From positions 1 to 64,000 of the forward strand of contig CANNZV010003148.1 in the NCBI GenBank assembly GCA_947561585.1: a stretch of 64,000 bases of DNA, written 5' to 3'. Source of the DNA: Caprella mutica (taxonomy: Eukaryota > Arthropoda > Malacostraca > Amphipoda > Caprellidae). Under the pieces are notes generated by a model. It saw only the letters and a program-made list of their open reading frames with translations, had not been told where the DNA came from and did not search any database. How positions within the stretch are numbered: position 1 is the stretch's first letter; every line of letters begins with the position of its first letter. A program made the translations under genes and the position numbers. Below are positions 35,981 through 48,100 of this stretch, one piece after another.

Positions 35981-37544
35981 TTAGGCTGCGCGCAGACCAA
36001 AAGCGTTTTCGCGTGAAGCGGGCAGGAAAGCTTGCGTGCATGAACCGTGCTACATGTTATTCCTATTGAACTGCGCACACACAAAGCATTAAGAGCGAGC
36101 GCGAAAGCTTGCATTAAAGCTTGAAAGCCTCAACTGACTCCCAGGATGGTTTCACGCTGCGCGAGAAGCAAGCAGTTACTTGCCAGATGTCCCTTGGGGA
36201 GGGTGTGTGTATCTCCGCACCAAATAAAAATGACAACCACTGCAATTATACTTTAACGGTTATATTTTTTTTCGCTTTTATTTTTTATTATTAACAGCTA
36301 AATTGATTAATATCATATGTTGATAGTTAATACTTAATACCAACAATTTTAGAGACAAGCATGGTTAAAAATATTATTACCTGGGTACCAATCTGATTAT
36401 ATAATATAAATGCGTAATTAGATACCTAGGGACGATATATAATATAAATATTTATCTAGATATTTTATAAAGTCGATTACATACCTAATATAAAATTATA
36501 CCTTGATATCTAACCTGAATTACACAATATAATACCTAGTACATATCTAGAGAAACGTCTCGGTTATCAGACACTTCTAGTACTCGCAAAGTGGGAGTTT
36601 TCGTAGATAGGTCTATCAAAATTTAAATTTCGTATATTTCCATTATCTACCTAGATATACGTTTTACGCTCACTTACAAATACTGTTTCCTATAATAAAT
36701 AGAATACTGCATGTTTTAATATTCACTAGGTACCTACAACCTATGTTAACTACCTAATATAATTAGGAAAAACAACCAAATAATTCATACCTATTTATAA
36801 GATAAGTTCTAAGTTATGGGACTGTTACACATTTACGAACAAGTAATACAAAACTAATGTTTGCAATGAGAGGTAAATAATAATTAAAATAGTTATCAAA
36901 GATATATTGATTATAATTAATAGTGTCCGAAAATGTGGAACCGTTCGATAATACGGAACTTACCCTAGTCAGTATCTAATACCTAGGTATATAGTATTGT
37001 AAATAACTTATCACATTTATTCTTAAATATATATATTTATTTAATTTTACTTACAAAAAATTCAATCAAGTAATATAAATACACTACTAAACAATGAATT
37101 CAATCATTCATATCGAAAATGATAATAATTATCAAATTTACTCCATATATCACATATATTCTTTCAAATAACAGTCGCGAACACTTCGATTCCTGTGTTC
37201 GGGGACAAGAATATATTATATAAGTGAGGGATTGAGTTATTTTGTTTTGAATTAAGTTAAGTTTGATTATTTTAAGTTGATTTAAATACAAGTATATAAA
37301 AAGTTATAATTAACCTGTTATTAATTAAAAAGTGAAAAAAATATAACCGTTCAAGTATAATCGCAGTGGTTATCATTTTTATTTGGTGCGGAGATACACA
37401 CACCCTCCCCGAGTGACACTTGTCAGGTAACTGCTTGCTTCTCGCGCTATGATTTCACGCGTTTGGTGTGAGCCCCTCATGTTTTCACGCAAGCAAGCTT
37501 GCTTACAAGCTCGCAATAACGCTTTTAGTTTGCGCGCAGCCTTA
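35981..37544. mobile_element. Long-inverted-repeat element inserted in BEL pol
   Basis: Ends TTAGGCTGCGCGCAGAC (left) and, reverse-complemented, TAAGGCTGCGCGCAAAC (right). Homology between the arms extends inward: AGAAGCAAGCAGTTAC, GGGGAGGGTGTGTGTATC and TCCGCACCAAATAAAAATGA occur in both, to about 36270 and 37335. The arms are thus ~200-290 bp, with some sequence unique to each. The core is AT-rich and non-coding. BEL coding bases aatgtc and aacgta at the two junctions (both Asn-Val) may be a diverged duplication. The superfamily is not known. Confidence 0.8.
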
Positions 37545-38125
37545 GGGACATTTCTCAATTTCTCCGCAAGATTTGATAAGTAAACTATTCTACATTTAGT
37601 GGTGTCTCGTTTCATCTTAATTACCGGCATATGTGCCATGAATGAACACTTTTGTTCCTTACGAAAGAGAGACAAATTTTCGATTTTTGAAATGACACCA
37701 CTATCCAGTTGTTCTTTGATAGTATCGTTCATCAGTATCAAATTACCGTTATTCTCGTGCTTTTTCAAAGTAAAGAGCAAGACATTCTTAGCCAGGAAAA
37801 AGTTTTCCGGTAAATTCGGATAAGTTTTACTATTCCATAGCAAGGGTACATTTATTATACCACTTTCACTTCTTTCTAAAGAGCCGAGAGATAAATCTAT
37901 CAATTTATTATCTACATCATCAAACTGTTTCTCAACAATGCTCTCATGATCCAGCAAAGCTGAGCAAACTGAATCTAATTCCTCCGTCGGCAGTGATAAA
38001 GAATCATCTGATGAACCTTTTTCATCGAATGAAGCATAAGTTGTTACCTGGGAAAATTTAGCTTCAGAATACCCTAACTGAATATTATTACCTTCATCGT
38101 ACACGCACGCATTCGTCATCATCAA
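37545..38125 (-). pseudogene. pol: BEL/Pao reverse transcriptase, N-terminal part
   Basis: Contains the stretch before the fingers (LWNSKTYPNLPENFFLAK), the conserved MPVIKMKRDTTKCRIVYLSN block, and then runs into the inverted-repeat insertion just after AEKLRNV. Sequence beyond that in the same frame (to 37379) is transposon terminal DNA, not reverse transcriptase. The upstream part is an acidic linker of unknown role. The enzyme would copy element RNA to DNA in the particle. Confidence 0.85.
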
Positions 38126-38512
38126 TTCTCGTCGAAAAGTACTTACGTTCTATAGACTTCGCCGGTAGTGACTCTACATTATGCATCAAATTACTTAGGT
38201 TACCCATTAGTAAAATACAGAGCTTTGTATCAAAGAAAACTGAATCATTTCGTTTTCCAAACGTAATGTCTGTACCTGGCAATAGAAACCCAGCATCTGA
38301 ACCTAAAATGAATTCAATATCCGAAATATTTCTCGAATTCGAGTCTAAAAGAGAATCGGCTAAGGTATAACCCATGCGACCAAACTTGTCAACGACAGTA
38401 CCGATACCTGGCAACTTTAAATCTATCGAAATATCAGGTATAGTTATAGCTTTCACAATGACGACAGCATTATCTAACTTAAATTTAGCTTCAACAACAT
38501 GAGAGTTATAAG
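38094..38512 (-). pseudogene. BEL/Pao protease, C-terminal part
   Basis: Continues the retroviral-type aspartic protease (peptidase A17 group) in a shifted frame. The motif IEFILGSDAGFLLPG is the family's hydrophobic-hydrophobic-G flap or second hairpin region followed by a conserved patch. A further frameshift near 38110 leads into the linker before the reverse transcriptase. The enzyme would cleave the Gag-Pol polyprotein; as it stands it cannot be made intact. Confidence 0.75.
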
Positions 38513-39955
38513 TCTATTGGTATTCATACTATTTATATTAACTGTAATATCACGCAAAACTCTCCAATTGCATGATTTTACAAGAGATTCTTTCACGAAA
38601 CACTCTGTACACCCAGAGTCCTTCAAGCATCGAAATGTGCGTCCGTTTTCACTCATTAGTGTGAAGGTAGGTAATACTACTTTTCCTGAAAAATCAGAGC
38701 TCAGTGACCCACAATTAGCATTCAATTGAGTGGTTTTATTTTTTTTGACAAATCCATTATCAAATGATCTAGATAAACAGAGAAAATCGAAATGATTTTT
38801 ACAATTACAATTTCTAGAAGGCCTGTAAAATGAAAATCTACACACATTAAAGTTATGATTACCACCGCACCTCATACATCTCTTGAGATTTCGCAACCTT
38901 TCAGTTTTTTCTTTAGGAGTCAAGTAACTATCACAGACAGACATTGAATGATCTTTAGAACACAATATACAATTTCTACTTTTCTCTCCTGAATCAGAAC
39001 TACTTATATTCACAGCCAAACTTTGTGATTTGAGACTCCTAACTTCAATTTTAGACAAATTTAAATACCTATCAGCTGCCTGAAAAATATTACTTTCAAT
39101 TTGTTCTAAGTTAGGATAATTGTCATTGACAATATGTACAAATTGAGTTCTTAGATTATCCGTCATTGACGACCATATGAAATACTGCAAAATGTCTTTT
39201 ATTTCAACTTTTAAGTTGCGGAATGTTGCAATGATAGACCGCATTTCTCCAATGAAAGAATACGTATCATCAGGACTTCCTAAATTCAAATTCGCCAAGC
39301 GACCAATAATCTCAAACTTACGAGCATTAGGCGAAGAGAAAGCTTTCAATTATAGATTCTTTGCCTCTGTATAACATTTCTCAGTACCTTGCAATGACTT
39401 AATTAAAGTTAACGGTTCATCAAATACTTGTTTCTCCAAGTAAACAAACTTTTCATAATCAGTTATATTGTACTTATTCACAATGGCCTCAAACCTATCA
39501 AAAAACTCGTCAATCATTTCCCCGCTAGCATGACTATATTCAGGAAGAGGTAATTTTGGTAATTGTAATTGAGATGGAAAAGACGGAGGAACAGAAACAT
39601 TAGGGTTAGGTATGCTATTACCGCCTGCCTGTCTATGGGAATTAATAATTCTTATAGTTTCTGTTATTTTGTCAGCATAAGAGTCGCAACTCTCCAATTC
39701 GGAATCTAACTTGTCTCTTTTCGTTTCGTATTTCCACAAACATGAAGAAACCTGATCATTCATTTGAGCTAATTTTTCGTCAAATTCTTTAAGATCTTCA
39801 ATCCTCTGTTCACAGAGCGTACTAGAGTATTCAAGGTATTCATCTATGATTTTATTACACAGTTTAGTTACTCTAGCTCTTACGTATTTTCGATTATCAA
39901 TTACGAACCCTAGTTCATTTTCACAAGCAGGTACACTCTGCTTTGAGACACTCAT
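38474..39955 (-). pseudogene. gag: BEL/Pao gag and start of protease
   Basis: Starts at 39955 with MSVSKQSV and reads in one frame to 38474 except for one stop at 39350. The N-terminal ~150 residues are charged, followed by a proline-rich stretch (PPSFPSQLQLPKLPLPEYS) and the capsid-like region with DRFEAIV and MIDEFFD motifs. Two zinc knuckles follow, CILCSKDHSMSVC and CMRCGGNHNFNVC, each C-x2-C-x3-H-x4-C, as in BEL gag. Past these the frame enters the aspartic protease with the active-site motif LKDSGCTECFV. A frameshift near 38500 separates this from the protease C-terminus. The protein would form the particle and package the RNA. Confidence 0.85.
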
Positions 39956-40059
39956 TATGGTAATTTAAATGCAATTGCTCTCAAACACAAAACTATTCAA
40001 AATTTATGACAATTTCCAGCACACTAGACAACAAGAAAATATTTCTGAATAATCAATAT

Positions 40060-40130
40060 CAGTACAATATCTCTGAAACAATCAATATTAGTACAATATT
40101 TCTGAAAAAAATCAATATTAGTACAATACA
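40060..40130. repeat. Short ~28 bp tandem repeat
   Basis: Three imperfect copies of a unit with AATCAATATTAGTACAATAT upstream of the BEL gag start. It may be part of the 5' leader or of unrelated flanking DNA. Confidence 0.7.
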
Positions 40131-40866
40131 AGAGTATGAACCGCCAGCCACCGAGTTAGCCAAAATACTGTCCAATCCACTGAGTATAGGTATATAGGTA
40201 TGGAGGCAGCATGCTATGCAAGGAAAAGTGATGCCAAAAAGTGGCGCCATGGGCGTGTCTTCCCCCAATGCACCCCTGCCACTCGGTTCAATGGGGCTGT
40301 ATGCCCCTCCTCCAATGCTCAGTGCTAACACAGTATAAAGATTAGGGGAGTAGACCAATCTCATATGGGAGACATCTTTTTTAAAATGACCAATTGCGTT
40401 GCAGAAGAGACTGGTGGTGCGTGACGTCACGAGCGGGAAAATTTACTACCGTTTACTATGTAGTATTTGTATGAAACGCATAAAAATAAACACTTATATT
40501 TTCAACTGAATGAAAATATTAAATTCATTGCTTAACCTTTTACAACCTTATTAATATGAATAGAATTTAAGAATAAAAGTTTAATTCAAATTAAATAATT
40601 TCTAACGAAGGCAATTACTATAAGAAACTGCTAAGTCACGTTATGGGTAGTAACCTTAAATACTCTCGTTTTAACTTTTATTGAAGTTCAATTTTAAAAT
40701 ATTCTACACTCAATGACACATTAATAATTTATCCTTTTGTCATTAACTTTCTTCTATTAATTTTTAAACCATTTGCCAAATTCAATCAATAATCGTAATT
40801 AGTAAAATAAATATTTAATGTATTAGTAGACTCAACAGTTTTCCTAGGTATTCATTTGTTATTTAA
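40131..40866. other. Unassigned stretch between BEL and the second piggyBac
   Basis: No gene recognised. About 40190-40440 is less AT-rich than its surroundings and includes CACCCCTGCC-type sequence and a TGACGTCAC palindrome near 40426. It could be a remnant of the BEL 5' LTR, but it does not match the proposed 3' LTR. Confidence 0.4.
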
Positions 40867-43446
40867 CCCTTTCGCGCCTATATTTTTAATTGCTAAATAG
40901 GCATATTTATAGCCGATTTTTCAATTTCATATGAAAACATACTTCTTTCTCGACTAATTGGGCCATGTAGTACATTGAAATTCCACTGGGACATTATGTC
41001 CCACCAGTATTTCCCGTGGGAAAATATGTCCCACCAGTGTTTCGCACCGGGAAGATATGTCCCAATTGTGATACGTATGTCACAAATTTGGGACATACCT
41101 TCCCACCAGTAATCTATGATTGTTATTTTGTCTATTATAATAATTATGAAAAATATCCTTGGATAAAAAACAATTATAATAGAAGTATTTTTTATTCAAG
41201 AACAAAAGCAATAAATTCCTTGTACTTATATTTGTTTCATCCTAAAATCTTAGGGTGAATTAATAATGTAAAAAACTAGACTAGGTACATCACAGACCTC
41301 TTTCATTGTAAATATAACATATTCATGAAATTATATAGCTATGAACAAAAACTTATACATGCAAACAAAACGTAGAATTATAATACTGTATATCACACTG
41401 TTTTACAGCCTTCCTTTTACCGTAAATATGATAAAATATAAGCAATCTACTTTTTATATGACTTGAAAGAATAAACTACTTTTGGAAAATAACAATGAAA
41501 TCGAACAAAATAGACCGTATAACGTCAACTGATATTGAAATTATTAACTGAATTCCTTTTCATAGAGTTATCTTGTGACACTTCACCTCTTTTGGTTGTT
41601 TCCTACTGATGATAGTGTGCAAAACATGCATCACACAGAGTAACATGGCAGGAACTACAGGAGAGGAATGTTCGCTTTTCTTTACCCTTCAATCTGCAAT
41701 TGTAGCATCGTCTCCTAGTATTACCTCTGACTGGGAGGTATGTATGTTCCAACTGCAGCGAAGTTCAAAGAAGCAAAGAGCTTGGTTGATGAGAGGAACC
41801 GGTCAAAAATCACAACCACTTCTTCATTTCTAATGGTTGAACATAATTTTGTAACAACACGCTCCCAGAGGCCTACTAGTTTGTCACCTTGCGGATCTTT
41901 GCCTGAATAGATCTGAAAGTCATACGTGTACCCAGTTAGAGCGCAACATCTCTGCCAGATTTTGATCCCTCTCTTGATGGGCTTCATTGGCTGATATTGT
42001 TTGAGAGAAGACCTACCTTTGAATTTAGTCATACTCTCATCAATACTTTGGCAGCTACTTTCTGTATAACAAGTTGCGAAAGTGTGTTTCAGACAATTCA
42101 CCATATTATCAATATAATATGTTTTGGGTGCATCTGAAGGTTTCTCTGGGTCAGCAAAATACAGCTTTGATAACAGAAAGCAAAATCTGTCTCTTGATAT
42201 TGCATTAGCAATGCACTCATTTCGCATAGACTTATTTCCACTCCAATAGCAGTGAAGATTCGGGAGTTTGTTGTAGCCCATAACAATTGTGCAGCCAAGT
42301 ACTATCATTATTTCCCCAGTACCTGTCAATTTATGCTGGTATTTGAGCTTTTGTTCGCCATGTATATTCTTATATTAGTGTTTTGGGCAATCCACATGAA
42401 CAAACTTTTTGGAAGCATAGACTTCAGACAGTCTAAAGGTGAGGCTGATCTATTCAGGGAGCATAAAAGACTACCGTTCTTTTCTTGAGGTACTTGAAAT
42501 TTTGGTTCAAAGTTTTCCCGTTCTACAGACCAATCAATTTCGGCGACATCCAACCACTGAAATTCAGTAGGTTCCACATTGTCAGGCACACAGTCATCAT
42601 CAGAACTGTCTTCATATTCTTCAGGTACAACATTTCGCACCTGTTGGCGTGGAACAATGTCAGCGGGTAACTCATGTGGAGGAGTTCCATCAATGACTTC
42701 GTCACTTCCACTGTCTATATTGCAGGGAATGAAATTTTCATCACCGTCACTATCATCGACCGGGGATTCATCGTCTGAGTACCCAGACAAATCCCCAAGG
42801 GCTTCTAAAGTTTGATGAATCTCTCCATCAGAGCGTAGAATCCTCTTTCTCATTTCCCTGTAATATAAAACATCATATGATATATTTATGATAAAATCAT
42901 CATATTCAATATGAAACAATGTAACACTGGTGGGACAAATAGTCCACATTCTGATCAATAAAATACAAGCGGGATAATTGGTCCCAATATCATGAAAACA
43001 CAAATGGGACAGATGGTTGAGAATATACAAATGGGACACACCATAATAATATGACACTGGTGGGACATATATTCCCGACAAAATTGAATATCTCTAAAAT
43101 CCACTTAGTTTCTAAAATTGAACTCATACATAAATTCCAGTGACGGAAATATGTTATATGAATGTTAACAATAAATCTTGAGCATGATTTTCAATTTCAC
43201 ATAGTCCACAAGTACTATTAAACTTACATGTTTGCAAGAACGCACATCAACACTCTCCTTCCACGGTGCCAACTGCTACACTGAAGCTGCGCAGAAACCA
43301 AAGTTTGTTCACCAGTCAACCGACGTACTCTGATGATACCGTTGGACACAGATATGACAGTACAAAAGCGTTTTTCGGGACGTATTTGCCCTTTCAGTAA
43401 AAAAAGTTTTCTGGTGGGACATATTATCCCATTCGGTGTGAAAGGG
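40867..43446 (-). mobile_element. Second piggyBac-type transposon (2.6 kb), internally deleted
   Basis: TTAA flanks both ends (40863-40866 and 43447-43450). Inverted ends are CCCTTTCGCGCC and, reverse-complemented on the right, CCCTTTCACACC. Subterminal regions on both sides, including the intron, carry many copies of GGTGGGACATA in both orientations (about 40985-41112 and 42925-43435). They are likely binding sites for the element's own transposase, by analogy with other piggyBac ends. It carries one two-exon transposase pseudogene on the minus strand with part of the catalytic core deleted. Confidence 0.9.
41603..43247 (-). pseudogene. piggyBac-family transposase, deleted and frameshifted
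   Basis: Exon 1 (43228-43247) is 20 nt and starts MCVLAN; its donor GTAAGT joins an acceptor TATATTACAG before 42857, restoring the frame MRKRILRSDGE. An acidic N-terminal region (SDDESPVDDSDGDE) follows, typical of the family. A frameshift near 42355 separates this from the core. In the core, Asp candidates are in SIDESMTKFKGR and VVVIFDRFLSS. After FAAVGT the sequence jumps to PVRGNTRRRCYNC, so the region with the third Asp has been deleted, with a frame change. The C-terminal cysteine cluster (CSSCHVTLCDACFAHYH) is intact to the stop at 41603. No active enzyme is possible. Confidence 0.87.
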
Positions 43447-43450
43447 TTAA

Positions 43451-44118
43451 ATAACTCATTCGCAGGATTACTTAAGAAAAGGATAATTAAACAAACATTA
43501 TATAATCATTTCAGTCTTAAGAAGGGATAACTTTATTCAGAAGCTTCTCAACTGAAATGCTTTAAAGTGAAATGATACTATAAAATAAAAATGCTTAGGT
43601 AGTTGATAAATGAAATAGGTATAAAAAAGAAATTGAAATACAGAAAAATGAATAGCCAATTCAATGAAAATCGGACAGTAAATGAAAATCTTAATTTAAT
43701 AACAAGAAATGAAATAGATATAATAAATAAAATAATGAAAATTAAATAAATGATGAGATACAGAAAAAATGAAAATCGTAAAACAAAAAGGAAATTCTGC
43801 ATTGAATTATGAAATAAATAAATAACTGAAAATTAAATAGCTAGAGATTATGATATTGAAATATTAAATAGATCGGTAATTCATTTAGAATTGAACAAAA
43901 AACAAAAATTAACAAAAAGCTTAGTTGAATAACGAAAAATAAATAAAGAAATTGAACTTGAATAAAGCGGAATTGGGATATAGAAAATTAATAGCTAATT
44001 AAATGAAAATCGAACATAAACAAAAGAATAATGATTAATCAAATGCTAATAAAATAACAGAAAATGGAATTAATATGAATAATAAAATAACAAGAGATGG
44101 AATGCTCATATTAGACTA
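43451..44118. other. Low-complexity A-rich stretch
   Basis: Imperfect repetition of AAATGAAAATT, AAATAAATAA and GAAATAGATATAATAA-like words, with no coding capacity. It separates the second piggyBac from the P-like transposase remnant. Confidence 0.7.
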
Positions 44119-45152
44119 CTACTTATTAGTCAATTTTCTCAACTTATCACTTGAACTATCACAAAAAGAATCACGATTTTGAGTTTTTATGCATTGAAAT
44201 GATCTACATTTCACATAGAAGGATATCAGATCATTCAAAATTATTTCATCACAGAGCGTTGGATGAGGGCAATGATCTTTGATGAAATTATAAGTGAATT
44301 TAGTGAATCCTTCTATGTAGCAATGACGATCAAAACAATGTAAAAAAAACTCGCTCATACTGACATATAATGTCTACAAAGGCAGTGTCACAATATCGAA
44401 GACCCTAAGATGCTGACAAATTATCATTCTGTTCATATTCTTTGAAAGAGGTGAACAGATGATAATTCCAATCTTGGGTTCTTGCCAAAATATTGCAACA
44501 GCCAGTGCAGTCATTCAAAGATTTTTTGTGATGCTTCATGTGAGAGTCATTTAGATTCTTAACAAGATATCCAGCAAAATATGCAGCCGCATTCTTTGAA
44601 GTAGCCTCTTCTTTCACTCCCCCAACAGTTGTGATTGCCGAGTAGTTTAAAGCTTTAGCTACTTCATTATCTTCCACTAGTCTGACTGCAGGAGACTCTT
44701 CAGTAGACGGTGCTTGTAGAAATGAGATAGTATCTGCTATGCGTTCAGTGCAAGGGTTAGAGATTTCTCTTGCTAGAATTCTCTCCGTTGCCAGTAGTTG
44801 GTGCTCTGACCAAAGATTCAGAGGCTACTTTGGCATACTGACAAGAAAATTGGTAAGAATGAGGAAACTTTCCTTTATTTCTTATCTTGCCAGTAGTTGG
44901 TGCTCTGACCAAAGATTCAGAGGCTACTTTGGCATACTGACAAGAAAATTGGTAAGAATGAGGAAACTTTCCTTTATTTCTTATCTTGCCAAAGAAAAGC
45001 TCCAGCGGGTCTTGGCAAATATGACGTGTGTTGAGGAAAACAAGATCATATTCACCAAGGCGCTCTGCAAGTTCGAGAATTACAGAGATGCTCTGAATCC
45101 AGCCCTTGATGAAATTAACTCGACGATTTGAATTCAGTTCTTCAAGTTCCAT
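44119..45152 (-). pseudogene. P-element/THAP9-like transposase, C-terminal remnant
   Basis: Three minus-strand segments in three frames (45152-44757, 44677-44405, 44358-44119) together resemble the C-terminal half of P-superfamily (THAP9-like) transposases. Telling motifs are GWIQSISVIL followed by CQDPLELFFGKIRNKG, the block where P and THAP9 enzymes have a conserved DPLE-FF-IR motif. After it come AAYFAGYLVKNL and a Cys pair DCTGCC. No THAP zinc finger or GTP-binding region is seen, so the N-terminal half is missing or unrecognisable. A stop lies just upstream of 45152. It carries an exact 33-residue repeat caused by a 99 bp duplication. Element termini were not found. Confidence 0.75.
44791..44988. 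repeat. Perfect 99 bp tandem duplication in the P-like remnant
   Basis: Copy one is 44791-44889 and copy two 44890-44988, each beginning CCAGTAGTTGGTGCTC. I see no difference between them. The length is a multiple of three, so the reading frame continues across both. It creates a 33-residue repeat directly after the ELFF motif. The identity suggests a very recent duplication, or possibly an assembly error. Confidence 0.92.
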
Positions 45153-45159
45153 CAGTCAG

Positions 45160-48100
45160 GTTAAGCTTTTCTGAAGTAGGTTGTAGCCAGCAGATTCAAG
45201 CTTAATTGAAGGGCAAAAATGTGTAGTGGTCTACATGACCGTATGTTAAGTGGCTCTTGTACATAGACCATTTCATTCTTCTCTTCTGCACTTGATTATC
45301 CAAAGTGTATTACATGGCATAGTCCACTTTGTAAATACTCTGTGACTCTGTATGCTCGTGAAATGGTATATGAAATTAAATGATGAAGTGGCTTATGTGA
45401 GATTTGAAAGCGTGTCTGTGATTGGCTGATAGATTTTCAAGAAAGTGTGAAATTAAAATATTCTATAGAGAATTGTGTAGGGATGACTGCAGTATTTCGA
45501 AAATATCAAAAAGTTACTATTATGTGAACTTAGTATTATTTAACTTCTAATAAATAATTTATATTGTTCTAGTACATTATTATTTTAGTTAAAGGGATGA
45601 TTACAAAGTGAATAGTTTATTATTATTCATTTATGACATTATCGGGATAATTTTATTATAGCTACAATAATTTATTATTCCAAGTATATATTATTAATTT
45701 TGTGGAATGTGATACTATTATATCTAACGATTGAAATCATGAAAAAATATAATATGAGCAGAGTACCTATTAATTAGATATTTAAACTATCAAAATAATA
45801 AAAGCTAAATAAGATATTCATAGTTGAATAAATATTAAGTAGTAAAATCAATCAGCAAAGCAATTCCCCAATTGTTCTATATAAACATAACTATTTAAAT
45901 AAAGGGTTAACGTTATCATATGTAACATTAAAAACTCTCATTTGAATGAAGGAGAATAAATTTAAGATCAGAATTAAATTTATTCATTTAACAATATCTT
46001 CAAATGGAATCAGTTTAAATAATTGCGTATAATAATTATGCATAATTCATTCAAATAATTACTAGGGTTGTGACAATATTTTTTATGAAATATGCTTTTT
46101 ATCCCTTAAAATATGTTCAATGATCTACAATTAGGTAAGCTTTATATGTTCTATTTTCTTTGAATTAAGGCTAATTGTAATGGCGACAATTTATTCTGAA
46201 CGAGGAAACCAAAATAATAAATAGTGAACAGTTTTAGATAATTAGATTACAATTTCAATTAGATATCAATCTATCCATAGTTGCACAATAAAGAAATCTA
46301 GCATTCATTACGTTTGAGAGCTTGTTTTTAAATTCCCGAAAATAAATCTACGTCTGTTTTATGTTATAATTTGTAGTCTAGAATTCATTTTCAAAATATA
46401 AAATTAATTTAAAGTCTTTAATTCCTTTCAAATTAAAAAGGTTCGTCTGGGAGCAAAATATCAAGTAACAAAATCTATCACCGTTTACAGTTACTATTCA
46501 TTAGTCCGACACTTTTGTAGTTCATTACTGATTTATATGTAAAAAAATTATCAGCTTGGTTATAACGAGAACGGGAACGAATATTTTAGCAAATAATATG
46601 AATAAATTTAATTTTGAAGACTTAAATTATACAGTAATTTTTTCCCAGTTTTTATACTAGTGTTTATATTTATATGTAAAAGACCCTTCATATTTATGAT
46701 TGTTAAAAGTACTTGATAGCAGACTTTTTGAGTAGTGTTTCAATATATTGATATTATTTTCAGTAGAAAGATATTGATATCATGTTTGCTACCTCTTAGT
46801 TCTTTAAATATTTCTTATAATTAATCAAAATACTTGGGCTTCTTAGTAAGAGCCTACTTCGAGAAAACCATGTATGCCTACTTACTTACATTCACACAAA
46901 ACCAGACCACGCAAATAAGACGCTTAATACATACACCATCACATTTAAATTGAATGCATAAAATATTTGTGTAACGTCGCACGCTATTGATTACCATTTT
47001 AAAGAAATGAGATTTCACGAAATAAATACTAACGTGGCGCAAAGAAAGTTTTATAGAGCATACATACTTCTAAAAATTCGATTAGGTATTATTATTTACG
47101 GATTTAAATACATTTCATAAATTACCAATTAAAATAACACGCCATCAATAGACAAAGTGTAATCAACTAATCATGATCGACAGCATGAATTTAAACGACT
47201 CACAAAAATTGCAAAATCTGCGATTTATTTACCAACCATTAAATGTTAATCTAATAAAAGTATTAACTCATTCAACAATAGCGTAGCATTTGAATGATGC
47301 GGAGACAAAATGAGCTAAAAACAGTCGACATTAAAATCGCGACACAATCAACTATATCAATTAAAGTAATCGCTCTTTGATATTACTTTGAAACTTACTA
47401 ACTAATAAAATACCTTATTACAATATTATCAAAATTTAGATGTACTTTAGCTAAGTTTGGAACGAAAAAGCTTACCTAAGTTTGGAAAAAAGAAAGTTAC
47501 GACTATTCATTTAATATCAAATCATAAGTCTCAATATGGTATTATTAAATATGAAAAACTAGAAAGGTTACCCGAAGTATCAACTATAGAACAACATAAC
47601 ATTTAACAATAGAGGGTATAATAATACACAGGTGAGGTCAAATACCCTCACCACATTCCAAATCACTCCTCAGATTAGTGATAATTTCAAGTTTAATTTG
47701 ATACGCTTCAAATTCGATGAAATTAGTTCACTAATCGGAGGCAATATGTATAATATATATTCCCCCATGGAATAGCCACTCATATACTAAATGAACATAA
47801 AATTTAATATTTATTTATGTGTTCATCATGGCCGGTAAATCCCCCAGGGAAAACAATACCGTGGAAAGTTCAATTTTGAAATAAACAAGGTTACCCGCAT
47901 ATCTTAGAATTAAAATTAGTGGAATGATGTCATAAAAGGTTAGGTTAGCGGTCCAGTTGGGGAAGTTTGGGGGATGGGGATCCGATAGCGAAAAAATATT
48001 TACTTCAAATTATCATCATATGGTTAATAAAAAACACCCCGTTGAAAGTTTTGGTTTTGGTTTCAAGATTTCGAGTGGAAAGATGTCTATTCATCGTCAG

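Larger units (their letters stand above)
32850..39955 (-). mobile_element. BEL/Pao LTR retrotransposon, degenerate, internal region
   Basis: A minus-strand element with gag (39955 down to about 38500), protease (about 38510-38110), reverse transcriptase/RNase H (about 38100-34352) and integrase (about 34351-32850) in BEL/Pao order. There is no envelope gene. The coding region is broken by several stops and frameshifts, and by a 1.56 kb inverted-repeat insertion (35981-37544) within the reverse transcriptase. The 5' LTR was not recognised; upstream of gag there is only a short ~28 bp repeat (40060-40130) and unassigned sequence, so the 5' end may be deleted or rearranged. Confidence 0.88.

Noticed and set aside
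44739..45131. 130-codon plus-strand frame
   Set aside because: Antisense shadow of the P-like transposase remnant, kept open through the 99 bp duplication.
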